A DNA stretch of 64,000 bases from Nocardioides sp. Soil805 (GCF_001429625.1 NZ_LMSU01000001.1:749498-813497), one strand, 5' to 3'; numbered from the stretch's first letter, positions 53,958 to 63,783 are shown. Numbers and translations: made by a program. Notes: generated by a model not told the origin, from the letters alone.

Positions 53958-54428
53958 ATGACCGACCGCCTCGCTCCCGGCGACGTCGCCCCCGACTTCA
54001 CCCTCACCTCCGACACCGGCGACGAGGTGCGGCTGGCGGACCTGCGCGGGCGCAAGGTGATCGTCTACTTCTACCCCGCCGCCATGACCCCCGGCTGCAC
54101 GAAGCAGGCGTGCGACTTCACCGACTCGCTCGACTCGCTGCGGGGTGCGGGCTACGAGGTGCTCGGGATCTCCAAGGACAAGCCGGCCAAGCTCGCGAAG
54201 TTCCGCGAGCGCGACGCCCTCACCCTCACGCTGCTCTCCGACGAGGACCTGGCCGCCCACCGGGCCTACGGCGCGTTCGGGGAGAAGAAGCTCTACGGCA
54301 AGGTCGTCGAGGGTGTCATCCGCTCGACCTTCGTCATCGACGAGGAGGGCAAGGTCGAGCTCGCCCAGTACAACGTCAAGGCCACCGGGCACGTCGCCAA
54401 GCTGCGGCGGGACCTCGGGCTGGACTGA
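53958..54428 (+). CDS. bcp: Thiol peroxidase Bcp (peroxiredoxin)
   Basis: A 156-residue thioredoxin-dependent peroxidase. The peroxidatic Cys47 is in AAMTPGCTKQ and the resolving Cys52 follows in QACDF, the helix-internal pair typical of Bcp/PrxQ. ATG 53958 is preceded by AGGAG. A tRNA gene lies 17 bases after the stop. Confidence 0.94.
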   Translation: MTDRLAPGDVAPDFTLTSDTGDEVRLADLRGRKVIVYFYPAAMTPGCTKQACDFTDSLDSLRGAGYEVLGISKDKPAKLAKFRERDALTLTLLSDEDLAAHRAYGAFGEKKLYGKVVEGVIRSTFVIDEEGKVELAQYNVKATGHVAKLRRDLGLD

Positions 54429-54445
54429 CGCACCGGCTGCACACT

Positions 54446-54519
54446 GCGCTCGTAGCCCAATCGGCAGAGGCACCAGGTTTAGGTCCTGGCCAGTGAGAGT
54501 TCGAGTCTCTCCGAGCGCA
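54446..54519 (+). tRNA. tRNA with UAG anticodon, probably tRNA-Leu, with short variable arm
   Basis: Acceptor GCGCTCG/CGAGCGC, D arm GCC...GGC, anticodon arm CCAGG TTTAGGT CCTGG giving TAG, and T arm GAGAG TTCGAGT CTCTC. The variable loop is only CCAGT, although tRNA-Leu normally has a long one. The acceptor, D and T arms are sound, so it looks functional. CCA is not encoded. Confidence 0.9.
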
Positions 54520-54544
54520 CGACATCACCATCCGAACGACACGC

Positions 54545-54917
54545 AACTGGCGGCGTACGTCCGGGTCGATCGGCCCTGAGCCTGTCGCGCGCCGCCAGTT
54601 ACTGAGCGGTCGGGCGCCCGGCGACCAGAGTGGCGGCAGACCGCACCTCCCCCACCCAGAGTGGCGGCGGACTGCACCTGCACGTCGCCCCTAGCCGCAA
54701 TGTGCCGCCACTCTGGGACGCGCGGCAACGCCAAGTGGCGGCGTACGACGGGTCGAACCGCCCCGAGCCCGTCGCGCGCCGCCAGTTACTGAGCGGTCGG
54801 GCTCCCGGCCACCAGAGTGGCGGCAGACCGCACCTCCCCCACCCAGAGTGGCGGCGGATTGCAGCCGCACCTCGCCCCGAGCCGCAATGTGCCGCCACTC
54901 TGGGACACGCGGCAACC
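54545..54917. repeat. Two tandem 187-bp repeat units with internal hairpin motifs
   Basis: Two copies, roughly 54545-54731 and 54732-54917, are strongly alike. Each contains CCAGAGTGGCGGC twice forward (54625, 54656; 54812, 54843) and once reversed (54704; 54891). Each also has an AACTGGCGGC/GCCGCCAGTT pair or a close variant (54545 with 54591; 54733 with 54778). No gene or open frame on either strand looks real. It fills the gap between a tRNA gene and rdgB. Confidence 0.85.
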
Positions 54918-54948
54918 GAGCGACGACCCGGGAGACCGGCGGGGCGGC

Positions 54949-55560
54949 TCAGGCCAGGAGGCCCGCGACCTGGGGAGCCAGCTCGCGCAGGGCACGGCCC
55001 CGGTGGCTGATCCGGTCCTTCTCCGCGGGGTCCAGCTCGGCCGAGGTGAGCCCCTCGTCGGTGTGCTCGTCGGCGACGAACACCACGTCGTACCCGAAGC
55101 CGCCGTCGCCGCGCACCTCGCGGATGATGCGCCCGTCCATCCGTCCCTCGACGACGAGCTCGCGCCCGTCGGGGTGGACCAGGGCCACGGCGCACGCGAA
55201 GTGGGCGCCACGGCGCTCGTCGGGGACGTCGGAGAGCTGGGCCAGCAGCAGGGCGTTGTTGCGGACGTCGCTCTTCGGCGGTCCGGACCAGCGCGCCGAC
55301 AGCACCCCGGGCATGCCGTTGAGCGCGTCGACGCACAGTCCGCTGTCGTCGGCGAGCGAGGGCAGCCCCGTCACCCGGGCGCCGGCGCGGGCCTTGAGCA
55401 GCGCGTTGCCGGCGAAGTCCGGCTCGTCCTCGACCGGCTCGTCGTACGCCGGGACGTCGTCGAGCCCGACCACCTCGACGCCCGGCACGTGCTCGGCGAG
55501 GATCCGCTGCATCTCGGCGAGCTTCTTGGCGTTGCGCGAGGCGAGGAAGACCCGGCTCAT
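54949..55560 (-). CDS. rdgB: Non-canonical purine NTP pyrophosphatase (RdgB/HAM1)
   Basis: A 203-residue enzyme that hydrolyses ITP, dITP and XTP to prevent their use in nucleic acids. Signature parts: [51 protein letters not shown] and [11 protein letters not shown]. The gene start overlaps the rph stop by four bases, the usual actinobacterial pair. Confidence 0.95.
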   Translation of the reverse strand: MSRVFLASRNAKKLAEMQRILAEHVPGVEVVGLDDVPAYDEPVEDEPDFAGNALLKARAGARVTGLPSLADDSGLCVDALNGMPGVLSARWSGPPKSDVRNNALLLAQLSDVPDERRGAHFACAVALVHPDGRELVVEGRMDGRIIREVRGDGGFGYDVVFVADEHTDEGLTSAELDPAEKDRISHRGRALRELAPQVAGLLA

Positions 55561-56291
55561 CGCGCCAGGGCTTCGTGCTGCAGACGGGTGAGGTCGGCGC
55601 AGCCCTTCTCGGCGAGGGCGAGCAGGGCGTCGAGCTCGGCGCGGTCGAAGGCAGCGCCCTCGGCCGTGCCCTGGATCTCGACGAACGTGCCCTCGCCGGT
55701 CATCACGACGTTCATGTCGGTCTCGGCGCGCACGTCCTCCTCGTAGGGCAGGTCGAGGCGCGGGACGCCGTCGATGATCCCGACGCTGACCGCTGCCACC
55801 GAGCCGGTCAGCGGCTCGCCGCTCAGCGCGCCCTGCGAGCGCAGGTGGGCCACGGCGTCGGCCAGGGCGACGTACGCCCCGGTGATGGCGGCGGTGCGGG
55901 TCCCGCCGTCGGCCTGCAGGACGTCGCAGTCCAGGACGATGGTGTTCTCGCCGAGCGCCTGGTAGTCGATGACGGCGCGCAGCGAGCGGCCGATCAGGCG
56001 GGAGATCTCGTGGGTGCGTCCGCCGATGCGGCCCTTGACGGACTCACGGTCCGAGCGGGTGTTGGTCGAGGCGGGGAGCATCGCGTACTCCGCGGTCACC
56101 CAGCCGAGGCCGGAGCCCTTGCGCCAGCGCGGCACGCCCTCGGAGGCGGACGCGGCGCACAGCACCTTGGTGCCGCCGAACTCCACGAGAACCGAGCCGG
56201 CCGCGTGGTCGAGCCAGTGGCGGGTGATGGTGATCGGGCGGAGCTGGTCGTCGGCGCGACCGTCGGCACGGGAGTCAGCAGGTGTCGTCAT
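55557..56291 (-). CDS. rph: Ribonuclease PH
   Basis: A 244-residue phosphorolytic exonuclease that trims tRNA 3' ends. Recognised by [40 protein letters not shown] and [24 protein letters not shown] lies eight bases before the ATG and no ribosome-binding site is visible. It is cotranscribed with rdgB. Confidence 0.96.
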   Translation of the reverse strand: MTTPADSRADGRADDQLRPITITRHWLDHAAGSVLVEFGGTKVLCAASASEGVPRWRKGSGLGWVTAEYAMLPASTNTRSDRESVKGRIGGRTHEISRLIGRSLRAVIDYQALGENTIVLDCDVLQADGGTRTAAITGAYVALADAVAHLRSQGALSGEPLTGSVAAVSVGIIDGVPRLDLPYEEDVRAETDMNVVMTGEGTFVEIQGTAEGAAFDRAELDALLALAEKGCADLTRLQHEALAR

Positions 56292-56357
56292 GGGGCCCGA
56301 CCCTAGCCACGACGACCGACTGCGGCGGTGGCGGGCAGGGCCCTGCGGGCACGAGTG

Positions 56358-56397
56358 AGCCGGGTCCGGTCGTCCCCGTGCACGGCCGGACCCGGCT
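56358..56397 (-). terminator. Terminator after the ABC permease gene
   Basis: A perfect 12-bp stem (AGCCGGGTCCGG and its complement) lies between the permease stop and the rph start. A second C/G-run hairpin sits next to it at about 56405-56422. Confidence 0.7.
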
Positions 56398-56437
56398 GGT
56401 GGCGACCCCCTCCCCCGAGGGGGGCCAGTCAGTGGGG

Positions 56438-57268
56438 CTACTTGAACTCGATGCGCATCAACCGCGCGATCCCGAGGGCGAGCGGGAGGACCAGCCAGAT
56501 GAGGCCGGAAGTGGCGATCTGGGCCCACTCCTCGCCGGTGGGCGTGTAGTCGCCCATGAAGAGCGGCGTCTGCGCGGTGTTGAACTCGATCCACGGGGCC
56601 ACGTCCGCGAAGCCGGAGCTCAGCGAGCCGAGGATCCCCACCGCGATCGGCAGGATGAGGCTGTAGACGAAGTAGCCCACGATGGCCGCCGGGGTGTTCA
56701 TCAACAGGGTCGCGATGGCGAAGCCGATCAGCACGCCGATCACGTTGGCCAATACGAAGCCGTTGAAGAGCAGGTTGCCGTCGACCGACCACTGCGCCTC
56801 GGCGCCCGTCGCGATGCCGATCAGGGTGCCGACGACCGCGATCAGCGCCGCCAGGACCATCACGGCGATGGCGAGGGCGAAGCCCGCCAGGAACTTGGCC
56901 ACCACGACCCGCGAGCGCCGCGGCTCCAGCGTGAAGGTCACCAGCCCGTTGCGCTGGCTGGCCTCGCTGGTCACCAGCATGATGATGAGGATCGGCATGA
57001 AGTAGCCGAGCACCCCGCCGGCGACGCCGAGGAAGTCGCCGTAGGCCAGCGCGTCCTCCGGCGCCGCGAAGGCGTAGATGACCTGGACGGCGAGGACGAG
57101 GACGAGGATCGCGATGGTGAACCATCGCCCGGCCCGGGTGTCGAGGGCCTTGCGCAGCTCGACCCGGGCGAGCCGGCTCATCGGCACGGCGTCGCTCGAG
57201 GAGAGGTCGATGGTGCCGAGGTCGGCGGTGCCGGCGTGCGGCGCCGCGGCGTGCGGGATGGCGCTCAT
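56438..57268 (-). CDS. ABC transporter permease (ABC-2 type)
   Basis: A 276-residue membrane protein with six hydrophobic helices. A polar N-terminus precedes [19 protein letters not shown], as in ABC-2 exporters, and the motif [21 protein letters not shown] follows helix two. It pairs with the ATPase encoded just upstream, with a four-base overlap. Export of a lipid-like or antibiotic compound is a reasonable guess. Confidence 0.87.
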   Translation of the reverse strand: MSAIPHAAAPHAGTADLGTIDLSSSDAVPMSRLARVELRKALDTRAGRWFTIAILVLVLAVQVIYAFAAPEDALAYGDFLGVAGGVLGYFMPILIIMLVTSEASQRNGLVTFTLEPRRSRVVVAKFLAGFALAIAVMVLAALIAVVGTLIGIATGAEAQWSVDGNLLFNGFVLANVIGVLIGFAIATLLMNTPAAIVGYFVYSLILPIAVGILGSLSSGFADVAPWIEFNTAQTPLFMGDYTPTGEEWAQIATSGLIWLVLPLALGIARLMRIEFK

Positions 57269-58176
57269 GAGGCAGCCCCTTCGAGGACGTCGCGCTGGGT
57301 GTCGGAGGTGAGGGAGAGGAACAGGTCCTCGAGGCCGCCCTCGGCGGCGCGCAGGTCGGTGAGCACGATCGAGTGCTCGGCCGCCGCGCGGCCGATCTCG
57401 ACCGGGGCCGCCTCGACCCGCAGTCCCTGCCCCGCTGCGACCACGGCGTGGCCGCGCTCCGTGAGCACCCGGGCGAGCTGCGCGTTGTCCAGGGAGGTGG
57501 CGTGGGTGGAGCGGTGGTCGGCGCCGGCCAGGAGCTCCTCCTTGGTGCCCTGAGCCACGATCCGCCCATGCCCGATCAGGACCATCTCGTCGGCGATGAG
57601 CTCGACCTCGTTGAGGAGGTGGCTCGAGAGCAGAACGGTGCCGCCGCGATCGGCGTACCCCTTGAGCAGGCCGCGCATCCACCGGATGCCGGCGGGGTCG
57701 AGGCCGTTGGCCGGCTCGTCGAGGATGAGCACGGACGGGTCCCCGAGCAGCGCGTGGGCGATGCCGAGGCGCTGCTTCATGCCGAGCGAGTAGTTGCGCA
57801 GGCGACGCTTGGACTCGCGGGCGTCGAGGGAGACCAGCTCGAGCATCTCGTCGACCCGGGAGGACGGCAGCCCCATGGTCTCGGCGCCGAGGCTGAGGAT
57901 CTCGCGGCCGGTGCGCCCGGCGTGCTGGGCCGACGCGTCCAGCAGGACGCCCACGTGGCGGCCGGGGTTGGGGATGTCGCGGTAGTGGTGGCCGCCGATC
58001 GTCACCTCGCCGGACGTGGCGGTGGTGAGGCCCACCATCACGCGCATCGTGGTGGTCTTGCCCGCGCCGTTGGGGCCAAGGAAGCCGGTCACGCGGCCGG
58101 GGCGTGCCTCGAAAGAGACGTCGTCCACGGCCGTGAAGTGGCCGTACGACTTCGTGAGGGCTGTCACTCGGATCAT
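57265..58176 (-). CDS. ABC transporter ATPase (drug/lipid exporter type)
   Basis: A 303-residue ATPase. Walker A is [17 protein letters not shown], the signature region is [18 protein letters not shown] and Walker B is [15 protein letters not shown]. The C-terminal extension resembles bacteriocin- and linearmycin-type exporters. ATG 58176 is chosen over the longer frame. It is divergent from a two-component system that may control it. Confidence 0.9.
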   Translation of the reverse strand: MIRVTALTKSYGHFTAVDDVSFEARPGRVTGFLGPNGAGKTTTMRVMVGLTTATSGEVTIGGHHYRDIPNPGRHVGVLLDASAQHAGRTGREILSLGAETMGLPSSRVDEMLELVSLDARESKRRLRNYSLGMKQRLGIAHALLGDPSVLILDEPANGLDPAGIRWMRGLLKGYADRGGTVLLSSHLLNEVELIADEMVLIGHGRIVAQGTKEELLAGADHRSTHATSLDNAQLARVLTERGHAVVAAGQGLRVEAAPVEIGRAAAEHSIVLTDLRAAEGGLEDLFLSLTSDTQRDVLEGAAS

Positions 58177-58267
58177 GACCGACAGCCTGCCGCCATCCAG
58201 GCACCGGGACATCGGTCGCAGGGCTGGAGCGGGCCCCTACCAAAGTAGGGGCGCTCCCCCGACGTCC

Positions 58268-58273
58268 TAACCT
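58268..58273 (+). promoter_or_regulatory. -10 box for leaderless histidine kinase gene
   Basis: TAACCT, then seven bases, then the ATG of the kinase. Confidence 0.5.
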
Positions 58274-58280
58274 GTGCGGC

Positions 58281-59447
58281 ATGGACCACCCGAGCCCCCG
58301 GGAGATGCGGCCCCCGCTGACCTGGCGCAGCCACGCCTGGCGGCTCGCCGTCTGCGCCCTGATCTCGGCGGCGGTCTGGTCCCAGGCGATCGAGGGCGAG
58401 CTCGAGTCGCACCGGGTGCTCTTCTGGGTGGAGATCCTCTTCGGCCTCGCGTCGTACGTCCTGGTGGTGATGCGGCGGCGCGCACCGGTCACCATCGCGA
58501 TGGTCATCGCACTGCTCAGCACCTTCTCCGGGATCGCCGCGGGCCCGGCGACCCTCGCCGCGGTGTCGGTGGCCACGCAGCGCGTCGCCTGGTCGGTGGC
58601 GCTGGTGGGCGTCACGAACTTCCTGGCGGCGACCGCCTACTCGTTCTACGCCCCCATCGAGCTGCAGGACCCGACGTGGCTCGTCGTCCTGGTCAACGCC
58701 GTCGTCAACACCGCGATGATGGGCTGGGGGCTCTACCTCGGCTCGCGGCGCGAGCTGGTGTGGACGCTGCGCCAGCGCGCCGTCCGGGCGGAGGCCGAGC
58801 AGGAGCTGCGGGTCTCCCAGGCCCGCGGCACCGAGCGCGAGCGCATCGCGCGCGAGATGCACGACGTGCTGGCGCACCGGATCACCCAGGTGTCCATGCA
58901 CTCGGGCGCGCTGGCCTTCCGCGAGGACCTCGCCGCCGACGAGCTGCGGGCCGGCCTCGCCCAGATCCAGGGCAAGGCCAACGAGGCCCTCCACGAGCTG
59001 CGAGGCGTGCTCGGGGTCCTGCGCGACGGCAGCGGTGAGCCAGTCGACCCGCCGCAACCCCGCTTCTCCGACATCGAGGAGATGGTCGTCGAGGCACGCC
59101 GGAGCGGCATGAACGTGACGTACGACGACCGCGTCGACGTCACCGGCGAGCCGCTGCCGGACGGCGCCGGACGCACGCTCTACCGGATCGTGCAGGAGGG
59201 ACTCACCAACGCCGGCAAGCACGCCCCCGGCGCCCACGTGAGCGTGGTGGTCGGCGGCGACCCCGACCGCGGCCTGGAGGTGGAGGTCCGCAACCCGCTC
59301 GGCTTCCACCCCGCCGGCGCCACGCCCGGTGCCGGCCTCGGCCTCATCGGCCTCGCCGAGCGCACCGAGCTGCGCGGCGGCCGGCTGGAGCACGGCCGCG
59401 AGGGGTCGGTGTTCGTGCTGCGGGCCTCGATACCGTGGACGTCATGA
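58281..59447 (+). CDS. Sensor histidine kinase (NarL/HisKA_3 type)
   Basis: A 388-residue kinase with four or five N-terminal membrane helices and no large sensor domain. The HisKA_3 box is ERERIAREMHDVLAHRITQVSMHSGAL. The ATP-binding part has IVQEGLTNAGKHAP and GAGLGLIGLAERTELRGG. It overlaps the response-regulator start by four bases. With the divergent ABC exporter it resembles antibiotic-sensing systems of Gram-positive bacteria. Confidence 0.92.
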   Translation: MDHPSPREMRPPLTWRSHAWRLAVCALISAAVWSQAIEGELESHRVLFWVEILFGLASYVLVVMRRRAPVTIAMVIALLSTFSGIAAGPATLAAVSVATQRVAWSVALVGVTNFLAATAYSFYAPIELQDPTWLVVLVNAVVNTAMMGWGLYLGSRRELVWTLRQRAVRAEAEQELRVSQARGTERERIAREMHDVLAHRITQVSMHSGALAFREDLAADELRAGLAQIQGKANEALHELRGVLGVLRDGSGEPVDPPQPRFSDIEEMVVEARRSGMNVTYDDRVDVTGEPLPDGAGRTLYRIVQEGLTNAGKHAPGAHVSVVVGGDPDRGLEVEVRNPLGFHPAGATPGAGLGLIGLAERTELRGGRLEHGREGSVFVLRASIPWTS

Positions 59448-60115
59448 CGGTCGCGGAGGACGGCCCCATCTCGGTGCTGATCGTCGACGACGACGCACTG
59501 GTCCGCTCGGCGCTCACCCTGATGCTCGGCGGGCAGAGCGACCTCCGGGTCGTCGGCGAGGCCGGGGACGGTGCCGAGGGCGTGCGGATGGCCGCCTCCC
59601 TGCGACCCGACGTGGTGCTGATGGACATCCGGATGCCGGTGATGAACGGCCTCGACGCCACTCGCGCCCTGCACCGGGGCACCCGGCCCCCCGCGGTGAT
59701 CGTGCTGACCACGTTCGACGCCGACGACCACGTGGTGGGCGCCGTGGAGGCCGGCGCCGACGGGTTCCTGCTGAAGGACACCCCGCCCACCGAGATCGTC
59801 AACGCGATCCGGCTCGTCGCCGGTGGTGACGCGATGCTGTCCCCCTCGGCCACGCGGTCCCTGCTCCGGCAGGTGCGCTCCGGCGCGCCCGACGACCGCT
59901 CGACCGCGGCCGAGTCACGGATGTCCCGGCTCACCCTGCGGGAGCGCGAGGTCGCGGTCTGCGTGGGTCGCGGCCTCTCCAACGCCGAGATCGCCAGGGA
60001 GCTCTACCTCTCGGTGCCCACGGTCAAGGCGCACGTGTCCCGACTCTTCGAGAAGCTCGACGCGACCAACCGCGTGCAGATCGCCATGTGCGTGCACGAC
60101 GCGGGACTGGTCTGA
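59444..60115 (+). CDS. LuxR/NarL-type response regulator
   Basis: A 223-residue regulator. The receiver domain has acidic residues VDDDALVRSAL, the phosphorylated Asp in VVLMDIRMPVMNG and the Lys in GFLLKDTPP. The C-terminal helix-turn-helix is LTLREREVAVCVGRGLSNAEIA followed by LYLSVPTVKAHVSRLFEKL. ATG 59444 overlaps the kinase stop. Confidence 0.94.
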   Translation: MTVAEDGPISVLIVDDDALVRSALTLMLGGQSDLRVVGEAGDGAEGVRMAASLRPDVVLMDIRMPVMNGLDATRALHRGTRPPAVIVLTTFDADDHVVGAVEAGADGFLLKDTPPTEIVNAIRLVAGGDAMLSPSATRSLLRQVRSGAPDDRSTAAESRMSRLTLREREVAVCVGRGLSNAEIARELYLSVPTVKAHVSRLFEKLDATNRVQIAMCVHDAGLV

Positions 60116-60135
60116 CTCGGTGAGTCCCTGCCCGG

Positions 60136-60240
60136 ATGAGCGACGCGGTCACCGTGCCGGCCATGCCGTACCCACGTGATCTGACCGACGAGCAGTGGGA
60201 GCTGCTGGAATCTGTGCTCAACGCGTTCGACGCGCCGTGG
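60136..60240 (+). pseudogene. Truncated IS5-type transposase remnant
   Basis: From 60136 the frame reads SDAVTVPAMPYPRDLTDEQWELLESVLNAF, matching the N-terminus (DUF4096) of IS5-family transposases. The family similarity then ends and the frame runs into the reverse-strand CPBP gene. No terminal inverted repeats were seen, so this is a degraded fragment. Confidence 0.55.
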
Positions 60241-61207
60241 TCAGGCCCCTCAGGTCGCCCCACCCCGTGCGATCGGCGTAGGGGACCAGCACGAACGCAA
60301 GCACGACGAACGGGAGGGCCAGGTTCAGCTCGCTGACCGCAGACGCTTGCCACGTTGCTCCGTCCACCAGACCGCCCACCCTGGCCACGTCGTTCGAGAG
60401 TCCGTGCATGACGACGGCCAGCAGGGTGGCTTGTCCGGCTCGGGCCCAGAAGAACGTCATCACCACGGAGATGGCAACGATCTTGACGGTGAAGGCGCCG
60501 AGGTACGCGACGGCTCCCCAGAGTCCGTAGTCGAGGAAGGCGTCGAACTTCACCGGGAAGTGCCATGCCGCCCAGGCGAGACCGACGATGACGGAGGCGG
60601 CCAGCGGCCCTCGCGTCTGGAGCAGGACCGGGAGCGCGAACCCGCGCCACCCGTTCTCCTCCAGCAGCGCCCCGGCATCGAGGAACATCGCCACCGGGAG
60701 CAACGCGAGCATGCTCCAGGAGAAGTGCCAGACGAAGTCCTGCGGCACCAATTCCCGGTGCAGCAACCCGCTGACCAGGTTGCAGCCGGAGAACACGACG
60801 ACAACGACGAGCCAGATCCCGAGTCCCTTGCGTGCACCGACCTCCGTCGACCACGGGCGGAACCGTCTGCCCACCGCACGCAGGAGCACGCGGCCGCCCC
60901 GGATGCGAGCGACGACGAGCACCGCAAGGTCCGGTGCTGCGACCTGGGCAAGCGCCAGCGCCACGCCCAGAAGCGCGGCGGGGTAGACGACGACGACCCG
61001 TCCGGCTGTGAGCAGGTCGGAGCCGAAGTCGAGTCCTGCCTTCGACAGCCCGTCGTCGATCGCAGACTCCGCACCGCTGACGAGGAAAGCCACCCCCAAC
61101 GCGACTTCCAGCGCCACAGCGATGAGCCAGAAGGTGAGGACCGGGCGGCGCGGAAGGACGACCTCCTCGACGCCGGGCGTCTCGCTTGTCGAGTCCTCAC
61201 CTCCCAC
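60218..61207 (-). CDS. CPBP family intramembrane metalloprotease
   Basis: A 329-residue membrane protein with about eight helices. Active-site motifs of CPBP (CAAX protease-like) proteins: LLEENGWRGFALP, AWAAWHFPVKF and VMHGLSND. Members act in prenyl-protein processing, bacteriocin immunity or signalling; the target is unknown. The start is GTG. The 3' end overlaps a transposase remnant on the other strand, so the last residues may have been altered by an insertion or loss event. Confidence 0.85.
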   Translation of the reverse strand: MGGEDSTSETPGVEEVVLPRRPVLTFWLIAVALEVALGVAFLVSGAESAIDDGLSKAGLDFGSDLLTAGRVVVVYPAALLGVALALAQVAAPDLAVLVVARIRGGRVLLRAVGRRFRPWSTEVGARKGLGIWLVVVVVFSGCNLVSGLLHRELVPQDFVWHFSWSMLALLPVAMFLDAGALLEENGWRGFALPVLLQTRGPLAASVIVGLAWAAWHFPVKFDAFLDYGLWGAVAYLGAFTVKIVAISVVMTFFWARAGQATLLAVVMHGLSNDVARVGGLVDGATWQASAVSELNLALPFVVLAFVLVPYADRTGWGDLRGLTTARRTR

Positions 61208-61534
61208 AGAGCGAGGCTCTCAGCTCGACGAGCCCGCTCACATCCGGAAAGACCCTGACGCACCCCCGGACCATCGACCGCTCAACGGCATGAGCGCGCG
61301 CACTGGTCGCGGCGGATCCGGGCGTCCAGGGGCGGCACACCTCGCGCCTCGGCGACCCTACGATGCCCGATCCGGGAAATCGCCGTGGAAGGTGCGCCGT
61401 GACGTCTGTGCCGACTCGTTCGACGGGCGATCCGGACGTGCCCTCCATCCGTCGGCGACTGCCAGATTGCAGCAATGCTCCCCGCACGCCGCAAGCGCGC
61501 ACCGCGGCGGATGGGTGCGGTGACGCGTGCCGAC
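61208..61534. other. 327-bp spacer without a recognisable gene
   Basis: The frames here lack family similarity or a convincing start. I see no clear hairpin or repeat. It may hold the CPBP promoter, and could contain remains of a decayed gene. Confidence 0.4.
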
Positions 61535-62095
61535 CTACTGCCCGACCCTGCCGTCGATGCACTCGCGCAGCAGGTCGGCGTGCCCGCAGTGCCGGGCGTA
61601 CTCCTCGATCCGGTGGACCCACAGCTCACGCACCGCGACACCACGATCGCCGATCCGCTCAGCCAGATCCGGATGCTCAGCCAACGCTGCGTCAGTAGCG
61701 GCCTGCTCACGGGCAAGATCGCCGAGTGCGCCGTCGACCGTCGCCTGCTCGCCGACGGCTTGGTCGAAGTCGTCATCGCCCTCGCCGTACATCTTCGGCG
61801 CGGGCTCCCCCGGCGCGAACCAGTTGCGCCAGTCCCGTTCTGCCTCGGCCAGGTGACGCACGAGTCCGAGCAACGACATGGTCGACGGCGGCACCGAGCG
61901 GCGCGCCAGCTGCTCGGGGTCGAGCCCCTCGCACTTCATCAGCAGGGTCAACCGATAGTTGCTCAGGTAGTCCTGCAGCGTCGCCAGCTCGCCGTCCGGG
62001 CTGACTCCGTCGCTGTTGCGGGAATCAGCCGCCGGATCTGCCCACATGTCGGGGTAGACGCTCGCCTGACTCCAGCGTTCGGGCACGTCACTCAT
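61535..62095 (-). CDS. DinB family (DUF664) protein
   Basis: A 186-residue four-helix-bundle protein of the DinB/DUF664 group. The segment SVPPSTMSLLGLVRHLAEAERDW carries the family metal-site His, and LWVHRIEEYARHCGHADLLRE the other His residues. Many actinobacterial members are thiol transferases that use mycothiol, but this role is not proven here. Confidence 0.87.
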   Translation of the reverse strand: MSDVPERWSQASVYPDMWADPAADSRNSDGVSPDGELATLQDYLSNYRLTLLMKCEGLDPEQLARRSVPPSTMSLLGLVRHLAEAERDWRNWFAPGEPAPKMYGEGDDDFDQAVGEQATVDGALGDLAREQAATDAALAEHPDLAERIGDRGVAVRELWVHRIEEYARHCGHADLLRECIDGRVGQ

Positions 62096-62200
62096 CCGGC
62101 CATGGTGTTGGCCAGGAGCGCGCGCCGCAAGCGATCCGACGTTCGGCTCATCGACAGATCAGGTGACTGGAGTCGCCACCCCGTGAGGTCCGGCCCGCCC

Positions 62201-62974
62201 TCAGAGCTCGTAGACGGCCCCGGCGACGGCGAGCTCCACGGGCCCGTCCCAGGTGGTGCGCGCCTCCGTGAGCGCGTCCTGGGGGTCGTGCCACGGCGGC
62301 ACGTGGGTCAGGACCAGCCGCTCGACACCGGCACGGCGGGCCGCGGTGCCGCACTCCGACCCGGTCATGTGCAGGTCGGGCGGGTTGTCCTCGCCGTCAC
62401 GGAACGACGCCTCGCACAGGAACAGGTCGGCTCCCGCAGCGATCCCCTCCAACGCCTCGCACGGGCCGGTGTCCCCGCTGTAGGCGACCGAGCGGCCGTC
62501 GGCGGTGACCCGCAGCGCGAAGGCGTCGACCGGGTGCACGACCGGGACCGACTCGACCCGGAACGGACCGATCTCCACGACGGGCCGGTGCGGGCGGAAG
62601 TCGAACTCCTCCCCCATCCCGGGGTCCAGCGGCAGGTCGTAGGCCCGCGCCATCCGCCCGGGGGTGTCCGGCGGCCCCCACACGGGGATGCGTGGCTGCG
62701 CGCCGGTCGGGTGGTACTTGCGCATCACGTAGTAGCCGCACAGGTCCAGGCAGTGGTCGGCGTGGAGGTGGCTGATGAGCACCGCGTCGACGGTGAGCGG
62801 GTCGACGTACCGGTGCAGCTGGCCGAGCGCGCCGTTGCCGAGGTCCACCAGGATCCGCCAGGTGCGGGTCCGCCCCGTGTCCCCGTCCGGGCCCTCGGCC
62901 TCGAAGAGGTAGCTGCTGGCGGCCGAGTCGGGCCCCGGGTAGGAGCCCGAGCAGCCGACGACGGTGAGCCTCAC
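62201..62974 (-). CDS. MBL-fold metal-dependent hydrolase (RNase Z-like)
   Basis: A 257-residue metallo-beta-lactamase-fold enzyme. Motifs: [31 protein letters not shown] (HxHxDH), [24 protein letters not shown] and [10 protein letters not shown]. It resembles RNase Z and cyclic phosphodiesterases, but the substrate is not known. It overlaps the murI stop by four bases, as in other actinobacteria. Confidence 0.9.
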   Translation of the reverse strand: MRLTVVGCSGSYPGPDSAASSYLFEAEGPDGDTGRTRTWRILVDLGNGALGQLHRYVDPLTVDAVLISHLHADHCLDLCGYYVMRKYHPTGAQPRIPVWGPPDTPGRMARAYDLPLDPGMGEEFDFRPHRPVVEIGPFRVESVPVVHPVDAFALRVTADGRSVAYSGDTGPCEALEGIAAGADLFLCEASFRDGEDNPPDLHMTGSECGTAARRAGVERLVLTHVPPWHDPQDALTEARTTWDGPVELAVAGAVYEL

Positions 62975-63783
62975 CTGAGGCCGCCGGCGAACTGGGAGGC
63001 CCCGAGCAGCTCGGCACCGAGGAAGCGGCGGCCGATCGTCTCGAACTCGTCGGGGCGCCCGGTGGTGGCGAAGGCGTACGTCGGCTCGCCGGACTCGCGC
63101 ATCAGGTCCCCGCGGACCAGCATCTTGTAGACGTCCTTGGCCGACTCCTCGGCGGAGCTCACCAGGGTCACCCCGTCACCCATCACGAGGGAGATGATGC
63201 CGGTGAGCAGCGGGTAGTGGGTGCACCCGAGCACGAGGGTGTCGACGTCGGCCTCCACCAGCGGGTCGAGGTACTCGTGGGCGACGGCCGTGAGCTCGTC
63301 GCCACCGGTGGTGCCCTGCTCCACGAAGTCGACGAAGCGCGGGCACGCCCGGACGTGCAGGTCGACGTGCGGTGCCGCGGCGAACGCGTCCTCGTAGGCC
63401 ATCGACTCGGCCGTCGCGCGGGTGCAGATGACCCCGATGCGCCCGGTGCGGGTGGCGGCGACCGCGCGGCGGGTCGCCGGCAGGATGACCTCGACGACCG
63501 GGACGTCGTACCGCTCGCGTGCGTCGCGCAGCATGGCCGCGCTGGCGGAGTTGCAGGCGATGACCAGCGCCTTGACTCCCTGCTCGTAGAGGTGGTCGAG
63601 GCACTCGAGCGCGTACTCGCGGACCTCTCCGATCGGCTTGGCGCCGTACGGCTGGCGGGCGGTGTCGCCGACGTAGAGGATCGACTCGTGCGGCAGCTGG
63701 TCGATGACCGACCGGGCGACGGTCAGGCCACCGAACCCGGAGTCGAAGATCCCGATCGGGTCCTCACGGTTGATGGTCGGCAC
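62971..63783 (-). CDS. murI: Glutamate racemase
   Basis: A 270-residue enzyme making D-glutamate for peptidoglycan. It is recognised by [43 protein letters not shown] with the first catalytic Cys, and [10 protein letters not shown] with the second. The start is set at GTG 63783 ([11 protein letters not shown]), eight bases after TAGCCT; a TTG at 63792 is possible. Confidence 0.95.
   Translation of the reverse strand: MPTINREDPIGIFDSGFGGLTVARSVIDQLPHESILYVGDTARQPYGAKPIGEVREYALECLDHLYEQGVKALVIACNSASAAMLRDARERYDVPVVEVILPATRRAVAATRTGRIGVICTRATAESMAYEDAFAAAPHVDLHVRACPRFVDFVEQGTTGGDELTAVAHEYLDPLVEADVDTLVLGCTHYPLLTGIISLVMGDGVTLVSSAEESAKDVYKMLVRGDLMRESGEPTYAFATTGRPDEFETIGRRFLGAELLGASQFAGGLR

Noticed and set aside
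61197..61622. Minus-strand frame of 141 codons between CPBP and DinB genes
   Set aside because: Arg- and Pro-rich, no family pattern, and it overlaps the end of the DinB gene in another frame.
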